Below, piece after piece: positions 25,761 to 37,300 of a stretch of 64,000 nucleotides of DNA. The stretch lies in NCBI GenBank assembly GCA_030770545.1, contig CM061105.1, positions 15,428,501 through 15,492,500 of the forward strand, written 5' to 3'. Below the pieces are notes generated by a model. The model searched no databases. It was given only the letters and a program-made list of their open reading frames with translations, and had not been told where the DNA came from. Source of the stretch: Macropodus opercularis. Lineage: Eukaryota > Chordata > Actinopteri > Anabantiformes > Osphronemidae. Position numbers and translations under genes: made by a program. Each line of letters begins with the position of its first letter. Positions within the stretch are counted from its first letter, which is position 1.

Positions 25761-28700
25761 AAACGCGAGCGAGTGGGTTGGGCCTGCGACTGGAAACAGA
25801 GAGCGAACGGCACAACGCTGGGTTGTTCTGTTCGGAGCAAAGGGCCGGTTGACATAAACAGCTTATACGAGATTCTTCTAAGCAGATTCTGAACAAATCC
25901 TCCGTCTGCTGAGTTTCATGTGAGTGGGGTTCGTCTCGTCCGATAAGAACTTATCAGTTCTACCAGTTTCCCTCAGCCTCTCCCCTCCTCTCCGTTAGCT
26001 TGATTCTCCTCAGTGTCCATGCTACAAGTAATATTTCAGCTCACACAGCTTTGTGCCTTGTGTTGTATTTCTGAAACACTGCAGACATCTTTCATATCCA
26101 GCTTTGCTTCCTGTTGTTGCTTTTATTTTGACATTCCCACTTCGTTCCGTATCTGTTAGCAGTTTGCAGCCTCTTTATTCTTCCGTCTTCCTGAACCTCT
26201 GTGACCCGTGAGTCTGATTTGGTTCTTGGACCTTTTGTGGACCTTCCTCTTCCCACTGGGCAGATTTTATATTTATGGGACCGTGTTTGGATTCTTGAAC
26301 TTTCCGCTATGTTGATCTCATGAATGTATAACGACTGTAACCTTTCTCCAGTTTTCACCTTCCAGCTCCTTTGTAGGTCAGACATTGTCGATTGTCACAA
26401 ACCAATCAGCTTTGACAGAATCAGTTTATGATTCACAAGACATTTTACGAATGACTGACCAAACTGTGCCTCTGTGAGTCGTCTCGGTCCTGTGCCATGA
26501 GTCCGTGTACTGGTTCAGGTGAGCTGCTGCGCTGACACGCTGACGGCCTCGTCACAGGCCTGCTGCTGTATCGGTTTCTCATTATTATTCAGATATTCAG
26601 CCGTGGTTACTGTGCCAGCTGCGAGCTTACACTGACAGCATTTGTTCCGACTTTGAGGGGAACAGCAGTTATTATGCATGTGAGAGACAGCACAATGGCT
26701 TTTAGCTGAAATTGTCCACCCACGCGTGTTGGTTTTTCGACTTTTCTCCCGCAGTGTTCTCAAGTAATTCCCTGAATATGTAAACGAGCTCGACACTCCG
26801 ACAATTATTCAAGTCAGTGATTCAGAAGGACACAGGGCAACGTGTTGGCATTAAATGTGATATTCAGGTCGACAGGTTCTGTTCCTGTCTTTGGTTGCAG
26901 ATTAAAATTGTAAACATGCGACAGAATGAGTAATTATTAAAAAATACACCCACAGAAACACTGCAGTGGAGTTAGGGACACAAAATAAACAAGTACACAA
27001 TGACACAGACACGCAAAATCGCCCGAGACGCTACTGCTGCAGGCGGAGAACAGCTCAGCTCCACGATGGTCAGAAAGGAAGCCATCAGCACCCTAAAACA
27101 CATGCTGATATTTAATCACGGTAAAGCGTTGAACACAATGACCCAGCATGCAACTGGCTGCGTCCTGGTGGAATAGACGTCTCACTCAGGACTGACACCT
27201 GCTGACCAGCATTTATAACGACCTCACAAACCTGTGGCAGCCATAATGAGGGTCACGGTCCTAAGACATTAACATTAGCATAGAAAATGCCACTTTTAAA
27301 TCATTCACGTGCTTTGTAAAAATCAGTGTCTACTCCCCCTTTGAGATGTAACTGAATGAAATACTTCATAATATTTAATAACGTTTCCCTAAACTGCTGC
27401 ATGCATTTAATTCAAATACGTACCAAATTAGTTTTGATCCTCTCTTCTAGAACTAACTGGAGGCCAGATTTGAAGAGCACTACACACCATTCAGAGGCTG
27501 ATTCATCTTCATTATCTTCAGTATCACTCTCCACCTTGACAACAGTCTACGCCGCAGGGGCTTGTTGTCCTACTTCTACATTTTAAAGTGAACTTTTAAT
27601 GTACCTTTGTGCTACCACGAACCGTGAATACAAATCAAACATTTCACCTGCTTCTTGTTTTTCTTTTCAACACCAGCAATGACGTGTTTCTCTCCCCGTG
27701 TTCATGAACAGCTGCTGCATAAACTCTCTGACGGGAGATGACTTTACCCGCCAGCACTCGAAGTGGCCTCTTGCTCAGTTGTGTTGTTTTAACGTAGGAA
27801 CCGAGAGCCAGCGGTCACACGCTCAAGTCCTTGAGCTAGTGATGAGCGGTAAGAAAACACTTGTCTATACTCCTTGGTCTGCTGGAGAGTGAAGCGAATA
27901 GATTCCCATCAACATTCCCGGTCTCCTTCGAATGAGATGCACACACTGACAGCATGATGAGATGCCTTCGGCTTCATTTAATCAGGCCAAGGCTGGGCCT
28001 CGATGAGACGTTTCCAGGCCTTATGCCTGTAGCTTGATTTAACGTGGCGTATTTGTATTGCTTCATTAACAAACAGATACAGTGGCTTGTTTTTTATTAG
28101 CCCCAGCGACTGCTTTGCTCAGTGAAGGACCCAGCTGTAGTTAAATGTTAAATGTCACAGAATTGTGTCATGATTTTTGCACTTCAGACAGATTCATGAG
28201 AAAACAAGCAGCGCTACAAAAGATTGTTTCTGCCCTTTGGTTCAAATGTGACACATTACACTTTAAGCCAGTGCCTGAACAAAACCATAAAAATATGAAT
28301 TAAAAATGAATTGTGTTCAGTGTTTCACCGATTTTGATGGAGAGAACTGTCACCTGTGTTAATTAATTAATTTCTTAATTAATTTCTGCTAATTTAAATC
28401 CAACGCAGTCACGTTTTGCTGTCTATCGCCAGGCAGTGCTCAGCGTCCTCTCAGCCTTTGACTCAGTCCAGCTGTGTTATTACCAGGCTGTATTACCAGC
28501 GACTTCTTTCTTGTTCGTCTGAGAGCAAATAGACTTCATAGCGTGTTAGAGGGGTCAAATCAATACGAGTCGTAGGTCCGTAGCTCACCTAGACTGGTTG
28601 TCACCAGGAGGTGGGTTGAGATGGAGGATGGGGGCGGTCACAGGTAATGTAGACACCCTTGGTGAGAGAGAGCAGGGCATGATGGGATAACCTTTTTAAA

Positions 28701-29812
28701 ATAATTACTGTGGCCAGAAGGAAGCTGTCAGTCGTTGCAGGTCGTTGCTTTTCAGCAACTACAGCAAATGTTTGCTGGGAAATTTGAATCCAACGTTCAG
28801 GCAGAGCTAGAGATTTTCTGCTATTCAGCCAATAATGAAGTAATCAGTGTCATTAAAGTGTGAATTAGCAAGAGAAGGTGGATTGTACGTCATGTCGTCA
28901 TTCATTAGATGGCTGAATGAAGTCTCATCAGGATGACTCGCCTCGATTGAATTTTTTCATCGACTATTGTGATCGGAAAGGTTGAGTGGAAATGGAAACG
29001 TGGCTTCTTTTAAACAGATTCATGCTTTCAAATTTCAATTAGCGCAACTGCTCAGTGACAGATGGTGGAGAAAGTCATTTTCCTTTCAGGCTCTGAGTGA
29101 AAAGGGGAACAGGACTCGGGGGCGAATGAATTTTCTGTAGCAAAACCTGAGACGTGTTCAGTTCAGTCAGATTTTCTGATGGAAAGACGATTAATGTCAG
29201 GTTTTAATTCTCTGGTTTTGAACTTTCTGCATGTGAAGCTTTCCGGGCTTTGTGATTTGTGCATGATTTTCATTTTACAGTTATTTTGACCTGTGACCCT
29301 CTTTCCTAGTATAACGCGGCAGCCACTGGCTAATGAACTGACTAATTTCCTTTGTTCACATTTCATCTCTCATTATGTCTGAAGACTCATAACTCACAGC
29401 TCCTCTGAAGAACTGACACTCTCGACTGATTTACAAGGTGTCATTCATGTCTTTTTATGGCTTTGATTTTTTTTTTTCGAACACAGTCAGTTTATGGGGC
29501 TTCTTTCTGAACAGGACGGGTTCAGCTTACTAAAATATTATTGCAGTCATTAATTATGTAAAACGAGCCACAACTGCACTGAAAGATGACTCCACAGATC
29601 TGAAGGCTTCTATTACAGCTGCAGGTGTTTGATGTGTCTGGAAAGGTAAAATCTTTACCTGAAACACTGACCATGCGCAGAGATCAACCAAGCGTCAGTC
29701 CAAGCTCCCGCTGCAGAATGTCTCCCTCCGCCTTTCTTTGTCTACTTCCTGTTCCTTCCTCCGGGCTCCGCCCACTCACTCACCTGCTCCAGTAGCTCAT
29801 CAAGGACATAGC

Positions 29813-29980
29813 ATGAGTTCCTCACGTAGCTGGTTACTCCTCTTGCTTTGCCTCCTCTCATGGGTGAGTCTAGTCAGAGGTTCCTGCTCTTTGGCTTCTT
29901 TACCAGCGTCTGACCCAGCAGGCCAACGGCACCAGCCCACGGAGCCGGACGTGGTCTACACGTCCTTCTCCGCTGCTTGA
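29813..29980 (+). other. Short open frame with signal-peptide-like start (unproven)
   Basis: A 55-codon frame starting MSSSRSW followed by a Leu/Cys-rich hydrophobic run and a plausible signal cleavage site after LVRG. A pyrimidine-rich tract ending CTCCAG lies 20 bases upstream of the ATG, and a perfect donor (TGG|GTGAGT) interrupts the frame after codon 17. I recognise no family. I could not find a downstream exon in matching phase, so it may be chance. Confidence 0.2.
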
Positions 29981-32900
29981 ATCTTTTAACAGTTCAGTTA
30001 TGAGGCTAGAATGTAATCATTTCCTGCCTGAGCGGTCAGTCCCACAAACTGACTCTGTTGGGAACCTCGTGATTTTGCGGGTTAGAGGTCGGCCGCGTTG
30101 CTCTGTCTGCTGCGTTAGTCACCCGTGTCCATATTCAGCCACAGCTGTCGGTCCATTGACGTGAGTTTAAATCAGCGTTACTTGTTGGAGACAGTTTCCA
30201 GGATGATGCATGTGACTGTTAACTACTTTAAAACTATCGCTGATTTACGGTTTTTGTTAAAAATGTTCACCCAACGTGTCAAAGTGTCATTACACGGCTT
30301 GAAATTGTGCATCTATACAGCACATTTAATGAAACAAATGGTGGTTGTGTGTACAGAGCCCACAATCTCCTCAGACACGTGTTCTTCTTGTTTCCTGGAG
30401 AGTTGAAACTGATTATTGATTAAATAGCTCATTAAGCCTTTTTTCCAGCATTTGTTGGGCTGTGTAGTGATTAGCGAAGGGTTAAAGCCGCCCCCTCCCC
30501 GGCCCTGCAGGATGGTTTGGATAATCCTTTCTCCCCTCTGTTATCAGCAGCAGAGGTGGTCGACCCTCCTCTGAAGAGGAGCTCGCACTACAGATGGCAG
30601 AGGAAATTAAAGTCTGCACGCTACGATCAGGATCAGAGCTGAAAACCTCAGGTGGACAATTCTGTTCATCAGTGAAGCGTCGTCTCTTTACAGACTTTAA
30701 TTTTGCTGCAGGAATAACCGGTTACTAAGTCGGACTGAAATGTGATCTGCAGAACTTCTCGCAGATTTTTTTATTCCTAGGGTAATTTTCCTGCTCTTTT
30801 ATTCTCCATTACACATCCGTGCAGCGACGCCACTGAGACAACAGAGTCCCAGTGTCTGCCAATCCACAACAAATGCAGTAAGCCAATTAGAGATAACTAT
30901 CGCAGAACCTAATTGAATTAGTATTGCTGATTCGCCATCCTTCTTTCCATTTAGACTCTGCAATCACACACGGCATCCCCCGCCTCCTCTCACCCTCTGC
31001 CATCGCTGCCATTTACACTCCATCACAGAGAGCAGAGCACACGACGACAACAGACGCTGGGTCTGAAGCGCAAGAGAAAATCGACCGGTTATGTTTCTAT
31101 AGGAAAGATTGAAGCCTGCAGTTAGTTGGACCTTGGAAAAATCAAGTCTTCATTGGTGGTTTGGAACATCATCAGTCCCTAGAAGCTGGATGCAAATGTT
31201 TCTGTCTGTAGAAGTGTTTCTAAGCCAGAAAATCAGCTTGGTGAGTTTAAAACGTCCACCGTGCAGGTGTGCAGTCACACGGGCCCGTATACATTTAGCG
31301 CCTTCTTCCGCCCGTCACACGCGAAGCATAAGCATGAAATAAGGCTGTTCAGGCGAGCTCTGTCTGGGGAACGTTGGGTTTCACAGCAGAGAAGCCAAAT
31401 GTGACCGGGGAAACCCACGGAACAACTCACTAGCTCATCTTACTTCCACACGCAGCTAATGAACCACTGGGCATCAAACTAAACCGTTTTGCTCAATGTT
31501 GTGGACTTTATGTATTTGCGTCTAAGTTCATAAAATTTACTTTAAGTAAGTTTAAGTTGCCCTAAAACCTCAACCCAAGCATTATGTTGCAAATGGGCGC
31601 TTTTTTTCCTGAATGATTTTCTTTTAACTGGTGGCAAATAATATACAAGGCATCACAGGGAATTACAAACCCGTAAAATAAAGCGTTACTGTGTGTAATG
31701 GGTCTAATCAGCGCTAGGTAAACTGTAACTCTCCGTGGGATTGAAACATATGGTGGGAGGGATAATCTGACAGCGAATGCAGATCTTCAGTTTAAAGCAG
31801 AGATAAAACGGAGATAAAAGCTAAGGCTTAATGGAAAATTAGCACAGAATCTTTTCAGCAGAGAAGAAGAGATGAGGTTGTGCCTCATTAAAACCAGCTC
31901 TTCATTTTTTTTAATGCAGTTATTGATTTGTCAGATATTTGCTGATGTTAGCGAAGCTTCATGACAAGTACAGATGGAAATCAGAGATTATATTAGATGC
32001 ATTTGTGGAGCTGCTCGCTTGATAACAGCAGATCTATGCTGATGTTTACCACATTTACAAGAGTAGTTTGTGGTTTGCTTTGCTAGAAGTGAAAATTAAA
32101 GGGAGCCTTATTTTTCACTTCAGCGCTGACCTGCAGTCTGAGGCTTGGCAGACTTTTCATACATTACTTTGAGGCTTCAAAACATTTCTGTTAATACACC
32201 AAGTTCTCACTGTTGAACTTTAAGGTCTTCATGGGGACTTTAGCGCCGTCAAGCCCGTGGACGTTGATTTGGCTTCGTCAGAGATATTCTAGGGTCGCTC
32301 TCATCGCTCATCTTTGATGGCGTGACCCGTGTGAAACGGAGGAAACCACTTCTGAGCTCTTCTGAGATGCTGATTGCTTGAGATGAGCTTCAGGCCTCTT
32401 GAGGTTTTCTGTTGCTGATCAACAGTTGATCGCGACCACTTCTTGCCCCCCTCATCACAGACACTGATGGCCTTCGCTGGGCGGTTACGGCTCTCAGCCC
32501 CCTCGAAATGCTACAGCCAGCTACTTCAAACTCTGGCCTGTAGATGGAATTTGTTACTGTTGTTTCCTGTTTCAGTCAGGTTTCCATTTAGAGAAATGCT
32601 GCAGCACATGATATCCTCCAAGTACAAGCTCTTCATCAGCTCTGAATTCATCCACCTAAGAAGCTAAAGTTTAGCTTGTACCTCTGGAGTGTCCATCATT
32701 ACTATGAGGGGTGGTCATTAGTTTCTCCAGTCTCTTCGGGATTTTAAACTGCTCCATCTTCTGTCTGACTCATTGCTTCTGGGATCATTATCTCTGTGTC
32801 TGTCTGAAGTGAAATAAATCAGGGAGGAGTCTGGTGGTCCTTTCCACGCCACCCTGAAGGTCTTTAACCTCGTCCACGAAGCTAATCAGTGGTGTTATGA

Positions 32901-33047
32901 GTGATTTAGAGCAGACTTGCTCAACTCTGCCGTCTGGCAGGCGGTGATAGCGCCTGGGAGAGCTGTAAGAACCGCTGATGTGGAACCATCTATGTCCAAC
33001 AGCACCACAGAGGACTCAACAGTATGGCTGCTAATGCTGAATGTGAT

Positions 33048-33066
33048 GGGGGGGGGGGGGGGGGGG
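33048..33066. repeat. Homopolymer G tract (19 bases)
   Basis: An uninterrupted run of 19 G about 650 bases upstream of the CpG-rich tmeff1 promoter region. Such a run can form G-quadruplex structures and is hard to sequence accurately. Confidence 0.95.
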
Positions 33067-33714
33067 AACCTACGCGTGATGGAGAAGCAGCAAACTAACA
33101 TCTGGATGGAGGGTGGCGTGCCAAATTGGTTTGCTAGGCCGTCTTGGTAGAGAGCCAGCAGAGTCCAGGATGGATCTGTGAGCCAATCTGAGCTGTGTAA
33201 ATATTAATCGAGTCAACACGAGAGTTTAATGAGTCGAGTTGGGTCCTGTTTAAACAGCCAACGCAGGTATTGGCTCTACAGTACTAGCAGTGATGATACA
33301 GCAGAGATAAAGTTCTCTGTTTGACGCCTGGGAGGCCAAACTGAAACAGAAGCTCGTACAGGACTGAACATGGTTCAAAGTCAAATCCAGTTCAGTTCTG
33401 TTCGCATAGATTCATGTCACATATTGTGAATTTGAGCATTTACAGCCTTCCGCCCTTTATACCCTCAGGCGAGTGCTCTTGACACCAGACTGGGGCCTGT
33501 GGGAGGAAGACACGTATGTGGAGGAGAACGTGGCCGAGCCTCCATACATGACATGTGCTTTATTAAAACATTTGCATCTGTTTCTTTCGCTCTTAACACT
33601 GTTCACGTGTTTAGTGTCACTGCAGAGCTTCCGTCGCTTTCGCAGACACCGACTCTACATGTCAAACGCTATTTATGGGCCCTTCTGCATTGTGTGGATT
33701 TCATTTGTGTTTAA

Positions 33715-34338
33715 GGTGCGTGCGTGCGCGTGCGCCGGGGGCGTAGAGGTGGAGGGGAGCGTTGCATCCTCTCACGTGACCAGCCTGCCTCTCCTCTCCT
33801 GCTCAGCCCGGATCTCTTTGTTGTGGTTGCAGCTGCTGCTCTCTTTACGCACCGCATCTCCGCTGCGCCGGAGCCTTGACCCGCTTCCTTACCGCGCGGA
33901 AAAGAACGGGAGCCGCTGTGCGACCGGGGACCCGGACGTGGAGGAAAGCTTCGTGCGTGGCACCTGACAGATATGAACCGCGTTAGGTAAATCTCCAAAA
34001 ACACGCGGAGTTTTGGTGCGACGGAGGAACGGATGGCGAGGATGCTGCCCCTGCCTCCTCTGCTCCCACCCTGGACCAACCGGACCGCCTCCGAGGCTTC
34101 CTGAACGCGGAATCGGGCGAGGAGCTCTCTGCACATCCCTCCATCTTCACGGAGTTGTGCGCTGTTTCCGATCTCCTCCCTCCACCGTTGGAGCTGCCTT
34201 TGCGGCGGGACTCAACGTGGGGCAGCCTGGGTGTTTTCTGTTACGTTTCCTGCTCCTCCCGGGATTACGCTAAATAGTTCGAACCCCTTTCTCTCGAATC
34301 GACTGGTTTGGCGGTCGGTGTCCGAAGGTGGGAACATC
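33715..34338 (+). promoter_or_regulatory. tmeff1: tmeff1 CpG-rich promoter and 5' UTR
   Basis: GC content and CpG density rise sharply at about 33,715 (alternating GTGCG units, then GGGGGCG) and stay high into coding exon 1. The transcription start is not visible but should lie inside this block. The frame of the start codon stays open upstream to 34,231 without another ATG, so the ATG at 34339 is the first in-frame start. Confidence 0.6.
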
Positions 34339-37300
34339 ATGCTGTCAGGCCCTCGGAGGCGTCCCGGCAGGGTTGCCCGGTGCCTGGTGACCGCCTGCCT
34401 GCTGTCTGCGCTGCTGTACCTGTCGGAGGCTCGGGCGTCTTACAACCCTCAGAGCGGAGAATGCAAAGGCAAAGGGAAGGAGTGCACAGGTAAGAGCCGA
34501 GCTCCGCCGGGGCGACGCGCCATGCGCCTCCTGAAACGACGACTTTCAAGGCAAAATCGTTTCTTAGCGTGTGCGTAATGTTGGCAAATCCGCTTTCTGC
34601 TCGTGTTTTGGTGACTTGTGTTGTGCTCGGTAAAGAGTTAATGACCTTTGCATCTGCTTTAATTATAGCTTTAATATGTTCTCAAGTGTCTCAGCTCGTT
34701 ACTGGTCTCATTGTGATCCACCATTAGTTTTCAGCCTGACTAAAAGATCTGGAATCACATTAATATTATGCATGGGAGTGAAAAATCAATATTGCAACAA
34801 ACCTTCCAGCGCAAACCTTTCTGCAATGTTAAATATTAGACTTGCAGAGCATCAGTGGATTTGGCTTGTTGTAATTGCATTAAGATGCTAAATGTTGTGA
34901 TTAATTTCCTGTTAAATCTGCTTGATCACCAGTGAAATGAAGTTTAATCTGTGTAATGCACGTTAGCAACGCAATACATGAAACAGCTCATGATGTAAGC
35001 AAACGCGTGAAACAGTTTGACAGGGTTGTATCAACAGAAATATGTAAACATGTCTTTGAGTCATGTTCATATAAAAAACAAAGGCAAAACCAGGGAGTGT
35101 TGAGAGAGTGACCCATCTCTCACCACCAGAATAAAACGTCAACAGATGTTCTTAAACCAAGATTCTGCTCTGTTGTCACAAAATGCTCTAACAACACTCT
35201 CCATTCACCCTCGTTTATGTTGCAGCCATAATACCAGGGAATAACGGTTTGCTGTAAATGCTCGGCGCTTCTCCGGGGCCGTGCTTTCCCTTCAAAGCCT
35301 GAGCACAGCATCCCGCTGCTTCCAACAAAGTGCCACGAGCCATTTCGTTTGTTCCTCCTGCAAATGTGAAAACCTGCTTTTCTTCTGTTTGCAGACGAAC
35401 ACATGTGCAGTGTGAAAGCTGCAGTCAATTACTGTTGCATACTGGCATCAAGATTAATGAAAGTGCAACAAGGTCGCGCAGGAAGAAGCCAGAGTGCGAA
35501 TCAGACTTTCGTTCCTAAAAAAACAAAAACCCAAGGTGTTTGGTTTGGTTGGAGACTTGGAACGTTTGCATTTGCACATTATGCTGGATGTGCGTCCGTC
35601 CTCTGTGCGAGAGCAGAGATCAGGATCGCGGTGCACTTGTCTGTGAGGGAAAACGCTTCATCTCTCAATGCAAACACAGAGAGGAGTGTCAGAAAAAGGC
35701 AATTTAGTGATTCATGAATAAAACATGAGCGAGGTGGGTTATTCCAGATGCTACAGAGTGACAGCTTACACTCATTAACATGAGCGTTGTGCTTCTTTCT
35801 TTTTAATATTTAATCAAAGCTGTAAAGGGAAACAACAGTATACACACATAACAAATTTATGAATATTAGACACAAACGTGACATGTCTGCTGTGTCAGCA
35901 TATATTGGAGCAAAGTGAAACAAGTGACAGTTTTGCTTGTTAGCGTAAAAATGTGCAGCTCTAATTGAAATGAAAAGTAATAAACAATCATCCACGGAAA
36001 CTCCAGACTCTTGAAGCTGGAACTTTATTTTGTCGTTCCCTGCAGAGCAGCTTCACACAGTGACAGAAACCTTTGGTAAACTTTGATTTATTCTTGCTAT
36101 TTGATGCTGTGGGAAGGATGGCGGCTACGTTTGGGGACCCGTTGTCAGTAAATGCGCTTTTGTAGCTGTGGAAACTTTGCGGTTTGGTTGAGTTCTGGCG
36201 TAAAGACAAGTGGCTTAAGGTTTGGCACAAGAGTAAAGTTCAAAGATAAAATGCATCTGGTGCATTTTAATACAACATGTGAGTCGCATGTGAGTCCCGC
36301 CGGGCTTGAACTCCTGTGTCCTGTAGGGAAAGTCCTGCATATCGCTGAGCTTTCCATCCACCTCAGACCGAATGTGACCTGTTGTCAGTTAGTATGAAAC
36401 ATCTTCTGGATTTAATACAACATGGTTTGTAGAGATTCAAATACGTGTTGGCAATAAAAAAACGTTGCTCACAAAGAGGTTGGAGAAGCAGGTTCCTAGT
36501 TTTATAGCACAGCTCAGGGTGGCATCGCCCTCAGAGCTGCTGTGAATTATTAGCATTAGCGCGCTGACAGCTGTTTCGCAGCCGTGGACGAACCATTATC
36601 GGTAAACTGTCCCGTTTCAAAGCGCTCAGACAGAAGTCAGCTTCTGTCGGAAACGGCTCGTTATTGATGTCCTGTCCAGCTCTCATGTCTGAGAACAAAT
36701 GAGATCAATGAATATGAATCTGAGTGGGAATCGCTGACATCAAAGTCAGCTGTAAAGGCTCTGCACGTGTTTGTTTTGCTGACAGCTGGCTCCGACCACA
36801 GCGCTGCCCTCCACATGGCTCCACCGTGTAATTTTGTGGCGCACAGAGCTTTTGATTTGAGACGTGTGCTCCTCTGGAAAGCACATGTTCAGCACAAACA
36901 GCCCTCTCCATACCTCCTTCATGGGCGCACAACTATCCTCCGAACTGTCTTCTGTACTCGTGTCCTCTTCCATTCAGTTCCCGCCAGCAGGTGCTCGAAA
37001 AAGGATCATTAGTGTTGCATAATGCCAACATTTGTGTTTGTCCATAGAAGAGAACAGAGCTTTTAGGAATAAACTCGCACACTATCAGGATGAATCTGTT
37101 TGCGTGTAGAGCAGTGATAAGCCTGCTTAGCGTGGCTAAAGGCCTTTTATTCAACTCCAGCAGGACCAGGCCATCTGCCTCGACTGGTTGGGCTGAGGAG
37201 ACAGGACAGAAAAGGCTCCTGCTTCCACAGGACAGGAGCTAACGAAAGGCTCTACGTTAAGAAACTCTTGGAAGCATGAGTAGAGCGAAGCGTTCTGGTG

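Larger units (their letters stand above)
22203..33700. other. Intergenic spacer between divergent slc39a6 and tmeff1
   Basis: About 11.5 kb in which I can support no gene. It contains an LINE-type 3' end (22.7 kb), a degenerate teleost repeat (25.6 kb), a short open frame with a signal-peptide-like start (29.8 kb) and a G19 tract (33.05 kb). The remaining sequence is mixed AT-rich DNA with many short chance open frames. Distal enhancers for either flanking gene could lie here but cannot be recognised from one sequence. Confidence 0.5.

Noticed and set aside
25430..25896. Overlapping 133-141 codon frames on both strands
   Set aside because: They lie in a degenerate interspersed repeat, and neither protein resembles a known family.
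30542..30651. Exon-like frame with dibasic sites (PPLKRSSHYRWQRK...) after a good acceptor, possibly a peptide precursor joined to the signal-like frame at 29.8 kb
   Set aside because: The phase does not match: the 29.8-kb donor leaves phase 0, which reads into a stop here. No known peptide family fits.
33473..33967. 164-codon plus-strand frame just before tmeff1
   Set aside because: Sits across the CpG-rich promoter edge, shows no domain and is not in phase with the tmeff1 protein. Likely chance in GC-rich DNA.
34278..34290. GTTCGAACCCC resembling a tRNA B box
   Set aside because: Lies in the tmeff1 5' UTR without an A box or a cloverleaf.
34231..34338. In-frame N-terminal extension of tmeff1 starting at 34231
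   Set aside because: The codon at 34231 is GTG. The next in-frame ATG, at 34339, starts directly before a proper signal peptide.
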